A stretch of DNA of 42,312 nt from a virus, in the IMG/VR virus record IMGVR_UViG_3300039448_000056, positions 1-42,312 of that record; one strand, written 5' to 3'. Below, in pieces: positions 13,306 to 20,472 of the stretch. The position numbers were made by a program, and so were the translations under genes. Position 1 is the stretch's first letter; every line of letters begins with the position of its first letter. The notes under the pieces were generated by a model. The model was not told the DNA's origin and did not search any database. It saw only the letters and a list, made by a program, of their open reading frames with translations.

Positions 13306-14216
13306 GCTATCACGACGCCATGCGGAGCGCCTGCGAGGCCGTGGGCATCCAGCCCCCTCGCCGGATCGTGCCGGGCCGCTGGATCAAGTCCGCCGTGGTC
13401 GGCAAGTCCGCAGCCAATACCAGCGGGCGGGTGATGATCGACCCCGACGAGCAGGGTGGCGTGGCTTACAACTGGACCACGGGCGAGCATCAGCGCTTCC
13501 ACGTGGGCGGTGCCCCGGCAAACGGCCGATCTGCCCCCAAGCGCGACCCGGAGGCTGATCGCCGCCAGCAGGAGGAGCGCCGCGAGATCGCCGCGACCTG
13601 TGAGCGGATCGTGCGCGCCTGCCGCCATGAGCCGCACCCTTACCTCGCAGCCAAGGGCTTCCCGGATGAGCTTGGTCTGGTGATCGATGACGTGCGTGCG
13701 GCCCTGCCCGACAACAAGCTGGGCGAGCGTTTGGCGTCAGCCCTGCCGGAGGGCGATGGCCCACTGCTGGTCGTGCCGGGGCGCATCGCAAAGGCGGTGA
13801 CTACCGTGCAATTCATCACGGTTGATGGCGCAAAGAAAAACATCCTCGGCGGCCAGATGAGCGGAGCGGCCCACAGGATCGCCACAGGGCGCGAGACGTG
13901 GGTGTGTGAGGGCATCGCCACCGCACTGACTGTCCGGGCCGCTCTGCGCCTGCTGGGGCGCTCCGCAACCGTCCTGAGCGCATTCTCCGCACATAACGTC
14001 TGCAAGGTCGCCTCCGGCCTGACAGGCAGCGTGGTTGCGGCTGAGAACGACAAGCCGCTGGAGCAATTCGGCGGGATGGGCACTGGCGAATACTACGCCC
14101 GCAAAGCTGTCCGCACATGGTCCATGCCGCCCGCCTTGGGTGACTTCAATGACATGCACGAGCAGGACGGCCTGCGGGCTGTCGCGCTCCACTTGCGGAA
14201 GGTTATGCCGCCATGA
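13302..14216 (+). CDS. TOPRIM primase-like protein
   Basis: 304 aa. The N-terminal part (VMIDPDEQGGVAYNWTTGEH) resembles phage primase/helicase N-domains. The TOPRIM core has the Glu in WVCEGIATALTVRAAL, the acidic pair in VVAAENDKP, then GMGTGEYYARKA and the typical GDFNDMHEQ. It would make primers at the fork with the adjacent helicase. No C-terminal helicase domain is present, so the two activities are split between genes. An open +1 frame continues 40 codons past its stop (see findings). Confidence 0.88.
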   Translation: MSYHDAMRSACEAVGIQPPRRIVPGRWIKSAVVGKSAANTSGRVMIDPDEQGGVAYNWTTGEHQRFHVGGAPANGRSAPKRDPEADRRQQEERREIAATCERIVRACRHEPHPYLAAKGFPDELGLVIDDVRAALPDNKLGERLASALPEGDGPLLVVPGRIAKAVTTVQFITVDGAKKNILGGQMSGAAHRIATGRETWVCEGIATALTVRAALRLLGRSATVLSAFSAHNVCKVASGLTGSVVAAENDKPLEQFGGMGTGEYYARKAVRTWSMPPALGDFNDMHEQDGLRAVALHLRKVMPP

Positions 14217-14671
14217 CCCAGCATCGAAGCCCGGCGCGTCGTCCGGGCAACCTCAGGCAGGGAGCGCATCGCTTCCACCTGAGCGGCATGGGGCAGGCAA
14301 GGCTCCGGTGCGCCGCCGCAAGCGCGCGACATAGGCCCTCCACTAGTAGCCCCCGCTGTGACTGGCGGATGCGAACGGGCCAAACGACGCCAGAGTCTTG
14401 CCCACATAGGACGCACCCCGATGGAGGTGCAGCCGCCCACATCTCTCCATCAGGGGGTGTGACGCGGTGCCGCCAGGCCCCCGCATGGGGGGCGAAGAGA
14501 CAGCCACGGATCGACCGCCTGACCCCGATCCAGCGCATACGAGCGCAAGCTGCCCTGATGGTGTGTGACTGCATGTCCCAAGACGTGACGGTTGGAACAC
14601 GCTTCGTCCCGGCGACGGGCGAAGTGTGTCCAGCAGAACCCATCCGCTCCGGTTGGAACAAGGAGATCAGA
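14217..14671 (+). other. 455-base stretch without a convincing gene
   Basis: Open in the frame that begins at 14213, but the translation is Arg/Ser/Pro/His rich, has no domain or internal ribosome site and looks like a shadow. A second frame is open to 14334 with a more natural Pro/Ala/Ser/Arg tail, and a short GTG frame (VPPGPRMGGEETATDRPPDP...) near 14470-14570 has GGGGG upstream. None is convincing. The stretch may be decayed coding DNA. Confidence 0.5.
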
Positions 14672-14941
14672 ATGACGAAGCGAACGATTACCCGAAAGGC
14701 GCGTCAGGCCGGACGCGAGGAGGCTGTGAGGCGCGCAGGAGAATTACGGCATCTCGCTCGAGACGTTCGGATCAATGACGACATTGGCTCGCATTTTACC
14801 CTGTGGATGAACGGCGAGCAGCGCGTCGAATGGTGGCCCGGCGCGCAGCACTGGCGCCACAACGATCACGACCTTTACGGAAACTGCGATGAGTTCATCG
14901 CGTGGCTGAACAACAGTGGAGAAGGACAGCAACATGGTTAA
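14672..14941 (+). CDS. Hypothetical protein, 89 aa
   Basis: MTKRTITRKARQAGREEAVR begins a very basic helical N-terminus, followed by FTLWMNGEQRVEWWPGAQHW and an acidic C-terminal part. AAGGAG lies at ideal distance before the ATG at 14672; the frame is open far upstream, but without a start signal. Overlaps the SSB-like gene by eight bases. A nucleic-acid-binding role is possible, not shown. Confidence 0.68.
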   Translation: MTKRTITRKARQAGREEAVRRAGELRHLARDVRINDDIGSHFTLWMNGEQRVEWWPGAQHWRHNDHDLYGNCDEFIAWLNNSGEGQQHG

Positions 14942-15269
14942 ACGGCTCACAGCGAAAGTCGGTGAATACGAAAAGGACGGTCAGACCAAGGGTCGCTATG
15001 TCGATCTTGGGGTGATCCTCTCCAATCAGAATGGCGAATTCATGCTCCTCGATCCAAGCGTGAACCTTGCTGGCGTCCTGATGCAGCAACGCATCTTGGG
15101 GCAGGCGAAGGGGCAGAAGGCGAGTGATCGCGTGATGGTTTCGATCTTCGACAATGACCGCCAGCAGGGCGGACAGTCGAATGGCGGCTATCAGGGTGGC
15201 GGCCAACAAGGGGGTGGATCGCAGGGCTACGGCGACCACCGCGACATGGACGACGAGATTCCGTTCTAA
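14934..15269 (+). CDS. SSB-like protein with acidic tail tip
   Basis: 111 aa. A small beta-rich domain (LTAKVGEYEKDGQTKGRYVD, GEFMLLDPSVNLAGVLMQQR, VMVSIFDN) is followed by a Gly/Gln-rich linker (GGQSNGGYQGGGQQGGGSQG) and ends DMDDEIPF. Flexible linker plus DDxIPF tip is the hallmark of single-stranded-DNA-binding proteins, which recruit partners through it. The OB fold is inferred. Placed beside the helicase and primase. Confidence 0.75.
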   Translation: MVKRLTAKVGEYEKDGQTKGRYVDLGVILSNQNGEFMLLDPSVNLAGVLMQQRILGQAKGQKASDRVMVSIFDNDRQQGGQSNGGYQGGGQQGGGSQGYGDHRDMDDEIPF

Positions 15270-15286
15270 TGCAAGGAGGCGCAGCG

Positions 15287-15511
15287 ATGAACACTTTCGC
15301 ACCCGTAGAGATCCCCGTCGATCTGGAGGTCGGCGCGACCTATCTGGGCACTCGCCGCTGGCTGGCATGGTATACGATCTGCAATGGGCAGGAGCAGCTG
15401 GGCAAAGTCTACTTTACACGAGAGGCGGCTTATAAGGCCGCCATCTCATCCGGGGAAGCTGCCATTGCGAAGCGAGACGCCGCGCGGCATTGCCAAGGGC
15501 TGAGCGCATGA
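15287..15511 (+). CDS. Hypothetical protein, 74 aa
   Basis: MNTFAPVEIPVDLEVGATYL... with AAGGAGG seven bases before the ATG; its stop overlaps thyX (ATGA). Beta-rich N-terminus and a helical Ala/Lys-rich end. No family recognised. Confidence 0.7.
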   Translation: MNTFAPVEIPVDLEVGATYLGTRRWLAWYTICNGQEQLGKVYFTREAAYKAAISSGEAAIAKRDAARHCQGLSA

Positions 15512-16146
15512 GCGTCTGCCTCAAATGGATCACCCCCGACGCCGAGCGGGTCATCGTGGACTGCGCGCGGGTATCGTCTGATCCCAACGCGCACCACGCG
15601 AGCGACGACCGCCTGATCGGCTATCTGATCCGCAATGCGCACTGGTCGCCGCTGGAGATGGCCAACGCCTGCATCCAGATCCGCACGACGCGCGACATTG
15701 CTCGGCAGATCCTCCGTCACCGCAGTCTGGTTTTTCAGGAGTTTAGTCAGCGGTATCAGGACGTGAGCATCTTGGGCGACCCCAGCTATCGGGAAGCCCG
15801 GATGCAGCACCCGACCAACCGGCAGGCCTCGACCGCCTGCGAGGATGGCGCTCTGGCGACGTGGTGGGATATCGAGCAAGAGCGGGTATGGACCGCCGCT
15901 GAGGGCGCCTATCAGCGCGCGCTACAAGCCGGGGTGGCCAAAGAGGTGGCCCGCGCCGTGCTTCCCGAGGGGCTGGCTCCGACGCGGCTCTATGCCAATG
16001 GCACGATCCGCAGCTGGGTGCACTTCGTCACGCTGCGCGAGGGCAATGGATCGCAGCCTGAGGTGCAGGAGATTGCCCGTCAGATCGGCGACATCCTCGG
16101 GCATCACCTGCCCGCCGTCATGGCTGGCGTGAGGGAGGCGGCATGA
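15508..16146 (+). CDS. thyX: Flavin-dependent thymidylate synthase
   Basis: 212 aa. The ThyX signature RHR-x7-S is present as RHRSLVFQEFSQRYQ, with the preceding ACIQIRTTRDIARQIL and the C-terminal ARAVLPEGLAPTRLYANGTI and SWVHFVTLR. The enzyme makes dTMP from dUMP using methylene-tetrahydrofolate and FAD/NADPH. In a phage it raises the dTMP supply for replication. Start by ATGA overlap. Confidence 0.95.
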   Translation: MSVCLKWITPDAERVIVDCARVSSDPNAHHASDDRLIGYLIRNAHWSPLEMANACIQIRTTRDIARQILRHRSLVFQEFSQRYQDVSILGDPSYREARMQHPTNRQASTACEDGALATWWDIEQERVWTAAEGAYQRALQAGVAKEVARAVLPEGLAPTRLYANGTIRSWVHFVTLREGNGSQPEVQEIARQIGDILGHHLPAVMAGVREAA

Positions 16147-16313
16147 CCCAGCTCGCCCACATCATCACCGCCCACCACCGGGGAGAGACACCCGAGCAGA
16201 TCGCCACATCCCTGCGTCTTTCGTCGGAGCATGTGCGCACCATCGTTGCCGACCTGCGGGCCGGGGGCGTCATCGCAAATGAGGCATGGATATTGGAAGG
16301 AGACACAGCATGA
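16143..16313 (+). CDS. Small winged-helix/HTH-like protein, 56 aa
   Basis: MTQLAHIITAHHRGETPEQI continues ATSLRLSSEHVRTIVADLRA and GGVIANEAWILEGDTA, which reads as a helix-turn-helix followed by a short wing. It is locked by ATGA overlaps to thyX and the PAPS-reductase-like gene. Possibly a regulator or adaptor; role unknown. Confidence 0.72.
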   Translation: MTQLAHIITAHHRGETPEQIATSLRLSSEHVRTIVADLRAGGVIANEAWILEGDTA

Positions 16314-17077
16314 TCGTGGTGTGGTTTTCATGTGGGGCCGCCAGCGCCGCCGCGCTCAAGCTCACACTAGAGCGATTTCCCGGCGAGGATGTTCGCGCGG
16401 TCAATCAGCCTATCGCGGAAGAGCACCCAGATAATCGCCGCTTTTTGCGCGACGTGGCGGAGTGGTGTGGGGTCGAAATCGAGGAATTTACAGGATCAAA
16501 ATATCCGGCAGCGTCGGCGGTCGATGTCTGGGAGCACCGCAAGGCGATGGTGTTTCCCCACGGCGCCCCATGCACGGTCCATCTCAAAAAGGACGCCCGG
16601 CGCGAGTGGGAGGTGCTGCACAAGCCAGACCAGCACGTATTAGGGTTTACCGCTGAGGAAAGGGATCGGCATGCTCGGTTTACACTCACAGAGCGTGACA
16701 ACGTGATCCCGGTGCTGATCGACGCCGCCATGACCAAGGGCGACTGCGGCGACATGATCCGCGCGGCTGGCATCAAGCTGCCAGAGATCTATGACCATGG
16801 CTTCCCGAACGCCAACTGTCTCGGGTGTGTCAAGGCGACCAGCCCCACCTATTGGAACCATCTCCGCCGAGAGTTCCCAAAGGTGTTCGCGGAGCGGGCC
16901 GCGCAATCCCGACGCCTCGGAGCGCGACTTGTGCGGGTCGATGGCGAGCGCATTTTTCTCGACGAGCTGCACCCGGCGGCGCGAGGCGAGCCCATGTGGC
17001 AGATGCCTGCCTGCTCACTGTTTTGCGAGGAGTGGACGGCCCCCTCAGCCGCGCCCCAACTGGAGACTGCCCAATGA
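16310..17077 (+). CDS. PAPS reductase/adenine nucleotide alpha-hydrolase-like protein
   Basis: 255 aa. MIVVWFSCGAASAAALKLTL carries the PP-loop (SxGxxS as SCGAAS) that binds ATP or PAPS; NANCLGCVKATSPTYW gives a CxxC, and HGAPCTVHLKKD another Cys. Phage members of the superfamily are common and mostly uncharacterised. Candidate activities are nucleobase or tRNA thiolation, PAPS reduction or DNA sulfur chemistry; nothing here decides. Next to thyX, which suggests nucleotide metabolism or modification. Confidence 0.85.
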   Translation: MIVVWFSCGAASAAALKLTLERFPGEDVRAVNQPIAEEHPDNRRFLRDVAEWCGVEIEEFTGSKYPAASAVDVWEHRKAMVFPHGAPCTVHLKKDARREWEVLHKPDQHVLGFTAEERDRHARFTLTERDNVIPVLIDAAMTKGDCGDMIRAAGIKLPEIYDHGFPNANCLGCVKATSPTYWNHLRREFPKVFAERAAQSRRLGARLVRVDGERIFLDELHPAARGEPMWQMPACSLFCEEWTAPSAAPQLETAQ

Positions 17078-17406
17078 CCGACACCACGACCGACGACCTG
17101 CGCGACCTCGCCGACCGCATCGCAGACGGCACCGCGACCGAGATCGACTTCCACGCCGCGATGCACTCGATCGACGCTCGGATCTGCTACGGAGCCTATA
17201 CCGGCCTGCTGGACTGCGTGACGCTGGTCGAGCAGCCCCGCCACCGGCACGACCTCACCCGAGAGGTGCACCACGATGGCGAGCGCGTCTCCGTCCACTG
17301 GCACAGCCGGGCAGATCCCGGCATCGCCTCAGCGCAGGGCACCGACGAAGCCCGCACACGCCTGCTGGCCGCCATCCGGGCGATGATCTGGCTCGCAGAC
17401 CAATAA
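17074..17406 (+). CDS. Phage ABA-sandwich-like protein, 110 aa
   Basis: DLRDLADRIADGTATEIDFH, then GAYTGLLDCVTLVEQ and a terminal RTRLLAAIRAMIWLADQ. This helix, short beta, helix pattern is that of the small phage ABA-sandwich domain, of unknown function, often near nucleotide-related genes. ATGA overlap with the upstream gene. Confidence 0.65.
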   Translation: MTDTTTDDLRDLADRIADGTATEIDFHAAMHSIDARICYGAYTGLLDCVTLVEQPRHRHDLTREVHHDGERVSVHWHSRADPGIASAQGTDEARTRLLAAIRAMIWLADQ

Positions 17407-17428
17407 GCAAAGCACAAGGGGACAGCAT

Positions 17429-18136
17429 ATGGGCAAACAGAACCGGACAAGCCTCGCCACCATGCCGTGGGATATGGGGCCGATCACACTGGCGATCTTG
17501 GGGGATGTGCCTGAGGTCGTGCGCCACTTTCGGCAGGACCTGAGGCTCGACGCCGATCTGCGCGCCAGCGTCAATCGGGTCGTATCCGCGCCAAAAAAGA
17601 GCGCTGACCCCAAGGAGCAAGCCAAGCTCAAGCGAGCGGAGGCGCGGGCCCGTGAGGCCATCGTGCGCTGGATGCGGAGGCATGGCTACCAGCCCGCGAT
17701 TGAGCCGGTGACGATCACGGACCCAGAGACAGGGCGCAGGACCAACCCTAACGGCGTCAAGCGCGCCCGGCGCATCTGCTGGTATGAGCGCTACCAGCGG
17801 CTAGGCAAGCTCACCCCGCGCCAATCCAAGGCGGCTGAGGCCTTGTCGCTTGCATGGGAGCGGACACAGCGCAGCGCCCCGGCCATCAAGGCGGTTAACG
17901 TGGACACCTCACCCAAGCCCGATGCGAATGTCGCCATACTGGTGGACCGCATCGGCGGGTATCATGCCATCGCCCGGCACGTCTCCCGCGCAAGCCGTGC
18001 CTATATCGATCATGTGGTGCTCGCCAACCGATCAATCCGCTCGATGCCCGGATGCACAGGGGGCAGAGCAGAGGCCCGATACCTCGCCCGCCTTGCAGAA
18101 GGATTGGACGATTTGGCCGATATGTTGCGTCTTTAG
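17429..18136 (+). CDS. Possible late regulator, 235 aa
   Basis: Basic protein with a long helical middle (KRAEARAREAIVRWMRRHGY), KLTPRQSKAAEALSLAWERT and a C-terminal helical domain (GGRAEARYLARLAEGLDDLA). The C-terminal part recalls the DUF6456/HTH proteins of alphaproteobacteria. As the last gene before the early-right terminator it occupies the position of a Q-type antiterminator or late activator. The role is inference; the two intra-operon late terminators fit it. Confidence 0.6.
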   Translation: MGKQNRTSLATMPWDMGPITLAILGDVPEVVRHFRQDLRLDADLRASVNRVVSAPKKSADPKEQAKLKRAEARAREAIVRWMRRHGYQPAIEPVTITDPETGRRTNPNGVKRARRICWYERYQRLGKLTPRQSKAAEALSLAWERTQRSAPAIKAVNVDTSPKPDANVAILVDRIGGYHAIARHVSRASRAYIDHVVLANRSIRSMPGCTGGRAEARYLARLAEGLDDLADMLRL

Positions 18137-18188
18137 TTGACGTGGCCACTAAACTCGGGCAAATTCACATCATCGCAAGAGATGACAG

Positions 18189-18211
18189 GGCGGCCCACGG
18201 GTCGCCTTTTT
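18189..18211 (+). terminator. Terminator of the early right operon
   Basis: GGCGGCCC, two bases, GGGTCGCC, then TTTTT; one G-T wobble in the stem. It ends the rightward early transcript and lies between it and the convergent mazF gene. Confidence 0.8.
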
Positions 18212-18256
18212 GCGTTCCGGTGGGCTGCCGCTGCTGCCACAGCCCACGGTATGCGC

Positions 18257-18610
18257 CTACAGTTCGATGGACATGATCGCCTCGATGCGACCGAACACCT
18301 CCCAGAGGGTTTCTTGGTTCAGCTTGCCTGCGAAATCTGCCTCGCGGGCAATCCAGTCGAGACTCTTGAGTTGGTGGGTCAGGACAAAGCCTGTCATCTT
18401 GGCTCCCCGGGGCAGGGGAACCTCGAAGTTACTGCCCTTGCCTTGATTGGTGATGGGGCAGACGAACGCCATACCGGTGGCGATATTGAATTCCTGCGCT
18501 GACAGGATAAGAGCAGGCCGACGACCGGCCTGCTCGCTTCCAGAATGAGGGGTGAAATCAAGCCAAGCGAGATCGCCTCGCTCCGGCTGATAGGTGTTCC
18601 CTGCTACCAA
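18257..18610 (-). CDS. mazF: MazF/PemK-family endoribonuclease toxin
   Basis: 117 aa from a TTG at 18610, seven bases after AAAGGAG and overlapping the antitoxin stop. YQPERGDLAWLDFTPHSG, EQAGRRPALILSAQEFN, FVCPITNQGKGSNFEVPL and FVLTHQLKSLDWIAREADF follow the MazF pattern, including the conserved Arg-Arg-Pro and the Thr of PITNQ. MazF cleaves mRNA at short sequences. Paired with the antitoxin directly upstream. Transcribed against the phage late and early right genes, so probably expressed in the lysogen. Confidence 0.93.
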   Translation of the reverse strand: MVAGNTYQPERGDLAWLDFTPHSGSEQAGRRPALILSAQEFNIATGMAFVCPITNQGKGSNFEVPLPRGAKMTGFVLTHQLKSLDWIAREADFAGKLNQETLWEVFGRIEAIMSIEL

Positions 18611-18843
18611 ACTTCGTCTCCTTTGGGTTCGCCCCAATCCACCTCTGCGGACTGTTTGGGCTTCTCGTTCGAAAGCAGATCCGACAGTTTGAATTTTGGC
18701 CGAACGGGCTTGATGATCATAGCTCCATCCTCGCGGAACTCGATCTCAACGCATGAACCGTCATGCAGTCGGCTTTGATCTGTCACATGCCGGGGCAGCC
18801 TCAGTGCGAGGCTGTTTCCCCACTTCCTTACATTCAATTGCAT
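18604..18843 (-). CDS. mazE: MazE-family antitoxin
   Basis: 79 aa. MQLNVRKWGNSLALRLPRHV is the AbrB/SpoVT swapped-hairpin DNA-binding domain, and the acidic tail (LLSNEKPKQSAEVDWGEPKG) would cap the toxin. AAAGGA lies seven bases before the ATG. A possible promoter TTGCCG-N17-TACATG lies upstream near a doubled TCTACA, a likely autoregulatory site. Confidence 0.93.
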   Translation of the reverse strand: MQLNVRKWGNSLALRLPRHVTDQSRLHDGSCVEIEFREDGAMIIKPVRPKFKLSDLLSNEKPKQSAEVDWGEPKGDEVW

Positions 18844-19113
18844 CTCATGGTCCTTTCAACGCCGGCTTGGCGCGGGCAGCTGTGTAGATACCATGTAGAG
18901 CCGAACGCCGCCCTCGGCAATCCCTACCGCGCGATTGCAACCGAATGTGATCGCAACACACCACACCGGCCCGCCTTCCTTTTCCCCGGCCACCCCGCCG
19001 GTCGTCAGCGCCTGCAAGCGCCCTCGGGCGTCAACTGCGTGGCGGGCATGGGCTCATGGAGCGCAGATTGCAGGACGGGCGGGGACCAACCCACATCAGA
19101 TAGGAGATATGCC

Positions 19114-19254
19114 ATGATCGCTGGATGGCTCGTGATGATGCTCGCCATTGCCGCCGGGGACAATGCCCCGATGCCGCCCGCCGCCTCTCAGTGCGACCGC
19201 GTGGCCGTGACCAATGCCGATGGCTCGACCGCCTACCACACCTGCCGGTATTGA
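19114..19254 (+). CDS. Small exported-type protein, 46 aa
   Basis: MIAGWLVMMLAIAAGDNAPM continues PPAASQCDRVAVTNADGSTA and ends CRY. The hydrophobic N-terminus looks like a signal sequence or membrane anchor, followed by two Cys that could pair. AGGAG is seven bases before the ATG. Function unknown. Confidence 0.6.
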   Translation: MIAGWLVMMLAIAAGDNAPMPPAASQCDRVAVTNADGSTAYHTCRY

Positions 19255-19255
19255 G

Positions 19256-19570
19256 ATGATGGAGCTTTCCCGCAGCCAGTCGTTCGGCCTTGAGCTGGAT
19301 ATGCCTCTGGATGCGGGGATCGCGCGGCATGTGCACGTTCTGAGGGAGGCGGGCCTTGCGACCATCGAGTCATGCGAGGGCGGGCCGGGTCACTGCTTTC
19401 CTGAGCCTACGGTGCGCATCAAGGGCGATCATGCGGAAGGCTTCAAGGCCTATTCAGTGGCGCTCCAGCATGGCCTCAAGCCAAGGGCATTGGCTCGGAT
19501 CTGGCATGTTGAAGATGGGGAGCTTAACGGCCCCGTCTGGGATCTGATCTTCCAGACGGAGCCTGCCTAA
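19256..19570 (+). CDS. Conserved hypothetical phage protein, 104 aa
   Basis: LREAGLATIESCEGGPGHCF, PEPTVRIKGDHAEGFKAYSV and WHVEDGELNGPVWDLIFQT form a pattern seen in a small conserved prophage family of unknown function: a compact alpha/beta fold with two Cys around a GG. Two adjacent ATGs (19256, 19259) follow the previous stop. Confidence 0.75.
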   Translation: MMELSRSQSFGLELDMPLDAGIARHVHVLREAGLATIESCEGGPGHCFPEPTVRIKGDHAEGFKAYSVALQHGLKPRALARIWHVEDGELNGPVWDLIFQTEPA

Positions 19571-19574
19571 CCGC

Positions 19575-19730
19575 TTAGCTCAAGCGCTTGCAGTGGTCGC
19601 ACTTGTTTCGACCGCCAGTGCCGGACACGCGGTTTTCGCGCTCGATGTTGTTGCCCTCAGTGCAGCTGCTGTTGTCGTGATACACAGTCGTGCCGGGCTT
19701 CTTGGAATGGAATGGGGCTACTTTAGCCAT
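19575..19730 (-). CDS. Small Cys-containing protein, 51 aa
   Basis: MAKVAPFHSKKPGTTVYHDN, SSCTEGNNIERENRVSGTGG, then NKCDHCKRLS. One early Cys plus CDHC could bind zinc. AAAGG lies eight bases before the ATG. It faces the preceding gene convergently. The composition and CxxC are those of a real protein; function unknown. Confidence 0.72.
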   Translation of the reverse strand: MAKVAPFHSKKPGTTVYHDNSSCTEGNNIERENRVSGTGGRNKCDHCKRLS

Positions 19731-19822
19731 CGTTGGAACCTTTCAAATCGTTACGAAGACGCTCACCTTCGTGCACGTATAGGTGGTGAGTCAACGCTCG
19801 TGGCGCACCACACAGCACCATC

Positions 19823-19913
19823 TCCTCAAATCTGAGGAAATGGTCAGGAGGGAGTATTTCCCAGAATCGGGAAAAACCTCAGGGCAGGGGGTTTTCCCCG
19901 GATCTGGGGGAAA
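19823..19913. repeat. Cluster of three inverted repeats, TCCYCA-N4-TGRGGA type
   Basis: TCCTCA-AATC-TGAGGA (19823-19838, perfect), TTTCCC-AGAATC-GGGAAA (19857-19874, perfect) and TTTCCCC-GGATCTG-GGGGAAA (19893-19913). They lie just beyond the 3' end of the RHH gene at 19926. Two close relatives occur at 22664 and 22709. Iterated operators or a phage-specific DNA-protein array are likely; they carry no T run and do not look like terminators. Confidence 0.75.
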
Positions 19914-19925
19914 GTCAGGAGAGGG

Positions 19926-20111
19926 CTACTGATCGTCCAGCTTGGCGCGCTTCGTGTCCTGGTAGTCAGCCATAAAGCCTTTTCGGATTAGCTGTCGGAT
20001 CGCCTCACCGCGTGAGCCAATGTGGTTCTCGAATCGCCACTGATCGACCGCAGCGACTTCGCGCTGGGACATCATAATAACTACACGGGTATCTTTGTTC
20101 TCGCCTGCCAT
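19926..20111 (-). CDS. Ribbon-helix-helix regulator
   Basis: 61 aa. DTRVVIMMSQREVAAVDQWR and GSRGEAIRQLIRKGF are the beta strand and two helices of a CopG/Arc fold, with GSRGEAIR as the turn. Divergent from a second RHH gene across a palindrome at 20147-20195, which it likely binds. Confidence 0.82.
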   Translation of the reverse strand: MAGENKDTRVVIMMSQREVAAVDQWRFENHIGSRGEAIRQLIRKGFMADYQDTKRAKLDDQ

Positions 20112-20146
20112 GGCACGAGCGTATGCCTCGCGGCGACGTTTAGCGC

Positions 20147-20195
20147 AAGTTTTTCAAGTTGTGCATGTTGTGCATATTGACAACTTGATAAACTT
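20147..20195. promoter_or_regulatory. Long palindrome between divergent RHH genes
   Basis: The left arm AAGTTTTTCAAGTTGT (20147-20162) pairs with ACAACTTGATAAACTT (20180-20195), 15 of 16 positions. The middle contains a tandem GTTGTGCAT (20158-20166 and 20167-20175). A TTGACA at 20177-20182 could be the -35 for the rightward gene. A multi-site operator for Arc-type dimers is the obvious reading. Confidence 0.75.
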
Positions 20196-20238
20196 AAAGC
20201 GATGATGTAGCCATGATGCATGAAAGGAGAAAAGGTGC

Positions 20239-20406
20239 ATGAACACGAAGATTGAGCAAATCACGCTGAAGCTGCCGAGCGACTGGAAGGTTGCGCTCAA
20301 GGTCGCAGCAGCCCGCGCCGGGCGCACGCTGAATGCAGAGGTCATTGGAAGGCTGAGCGAAGGCGTAGAGGCCGATCTGCAACGAGAGGCATCCGCACAA
20401 AAGTAA
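20239..20406 (+). CDS. Arc-like ribbon-helix-helix protein, 55 aa
   Basis: MNTKIEQITLKLPSDWKVAL, then AARAGRTLNAEVIGRLSEGV. The ITLKLPSDWK strand, helix and RTLNAEVIGRL helix fit the Arc family closely. AAAGGAG precedes the start. It sits opposite the other RHH gene; the pair may form a small switch like Arc/Mnt of P22. Followed directly by a terminator. Confidence 0.82.
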   Translation: MNTKIEQITLKLPSDWKVALKVAAARAGRTLNAEVIGRLSEGVEADLQREASAQK

Positions 20407-20436
20407 AGCCGCTGGGGCGGTCACCCCAACGGCTTT
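20405..20436 (+). terminator. Terminator after the Arc-like gene
   Basis: AAAGCCG-C-TGGGG, six-base loop, CCCCA-A-CGGCTTT. A long near-perfect stem with one mismatch, starting in the stop codon. It can work in both directions through its A and T ends. Confidence 0.75.
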
Positions 20437-20472
20437 GATTGAAAATCCACCGATCTAAGAAGGATTTCACCG

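Noticed and set aside
14213-14671. Long open frame leading into the 14672 gene
   Set aside because: Arg/Ser/Pro/His-rich shadow-like translation, no domain and no start signal; the AAGGAG-backed ATG at 14672 is the better start.
18763-19113. Upstream extension of the 46-aa gene frame
   Set aside because: It overlaps mazE and has no start signal; AGGAG supports the ATG at 19114.
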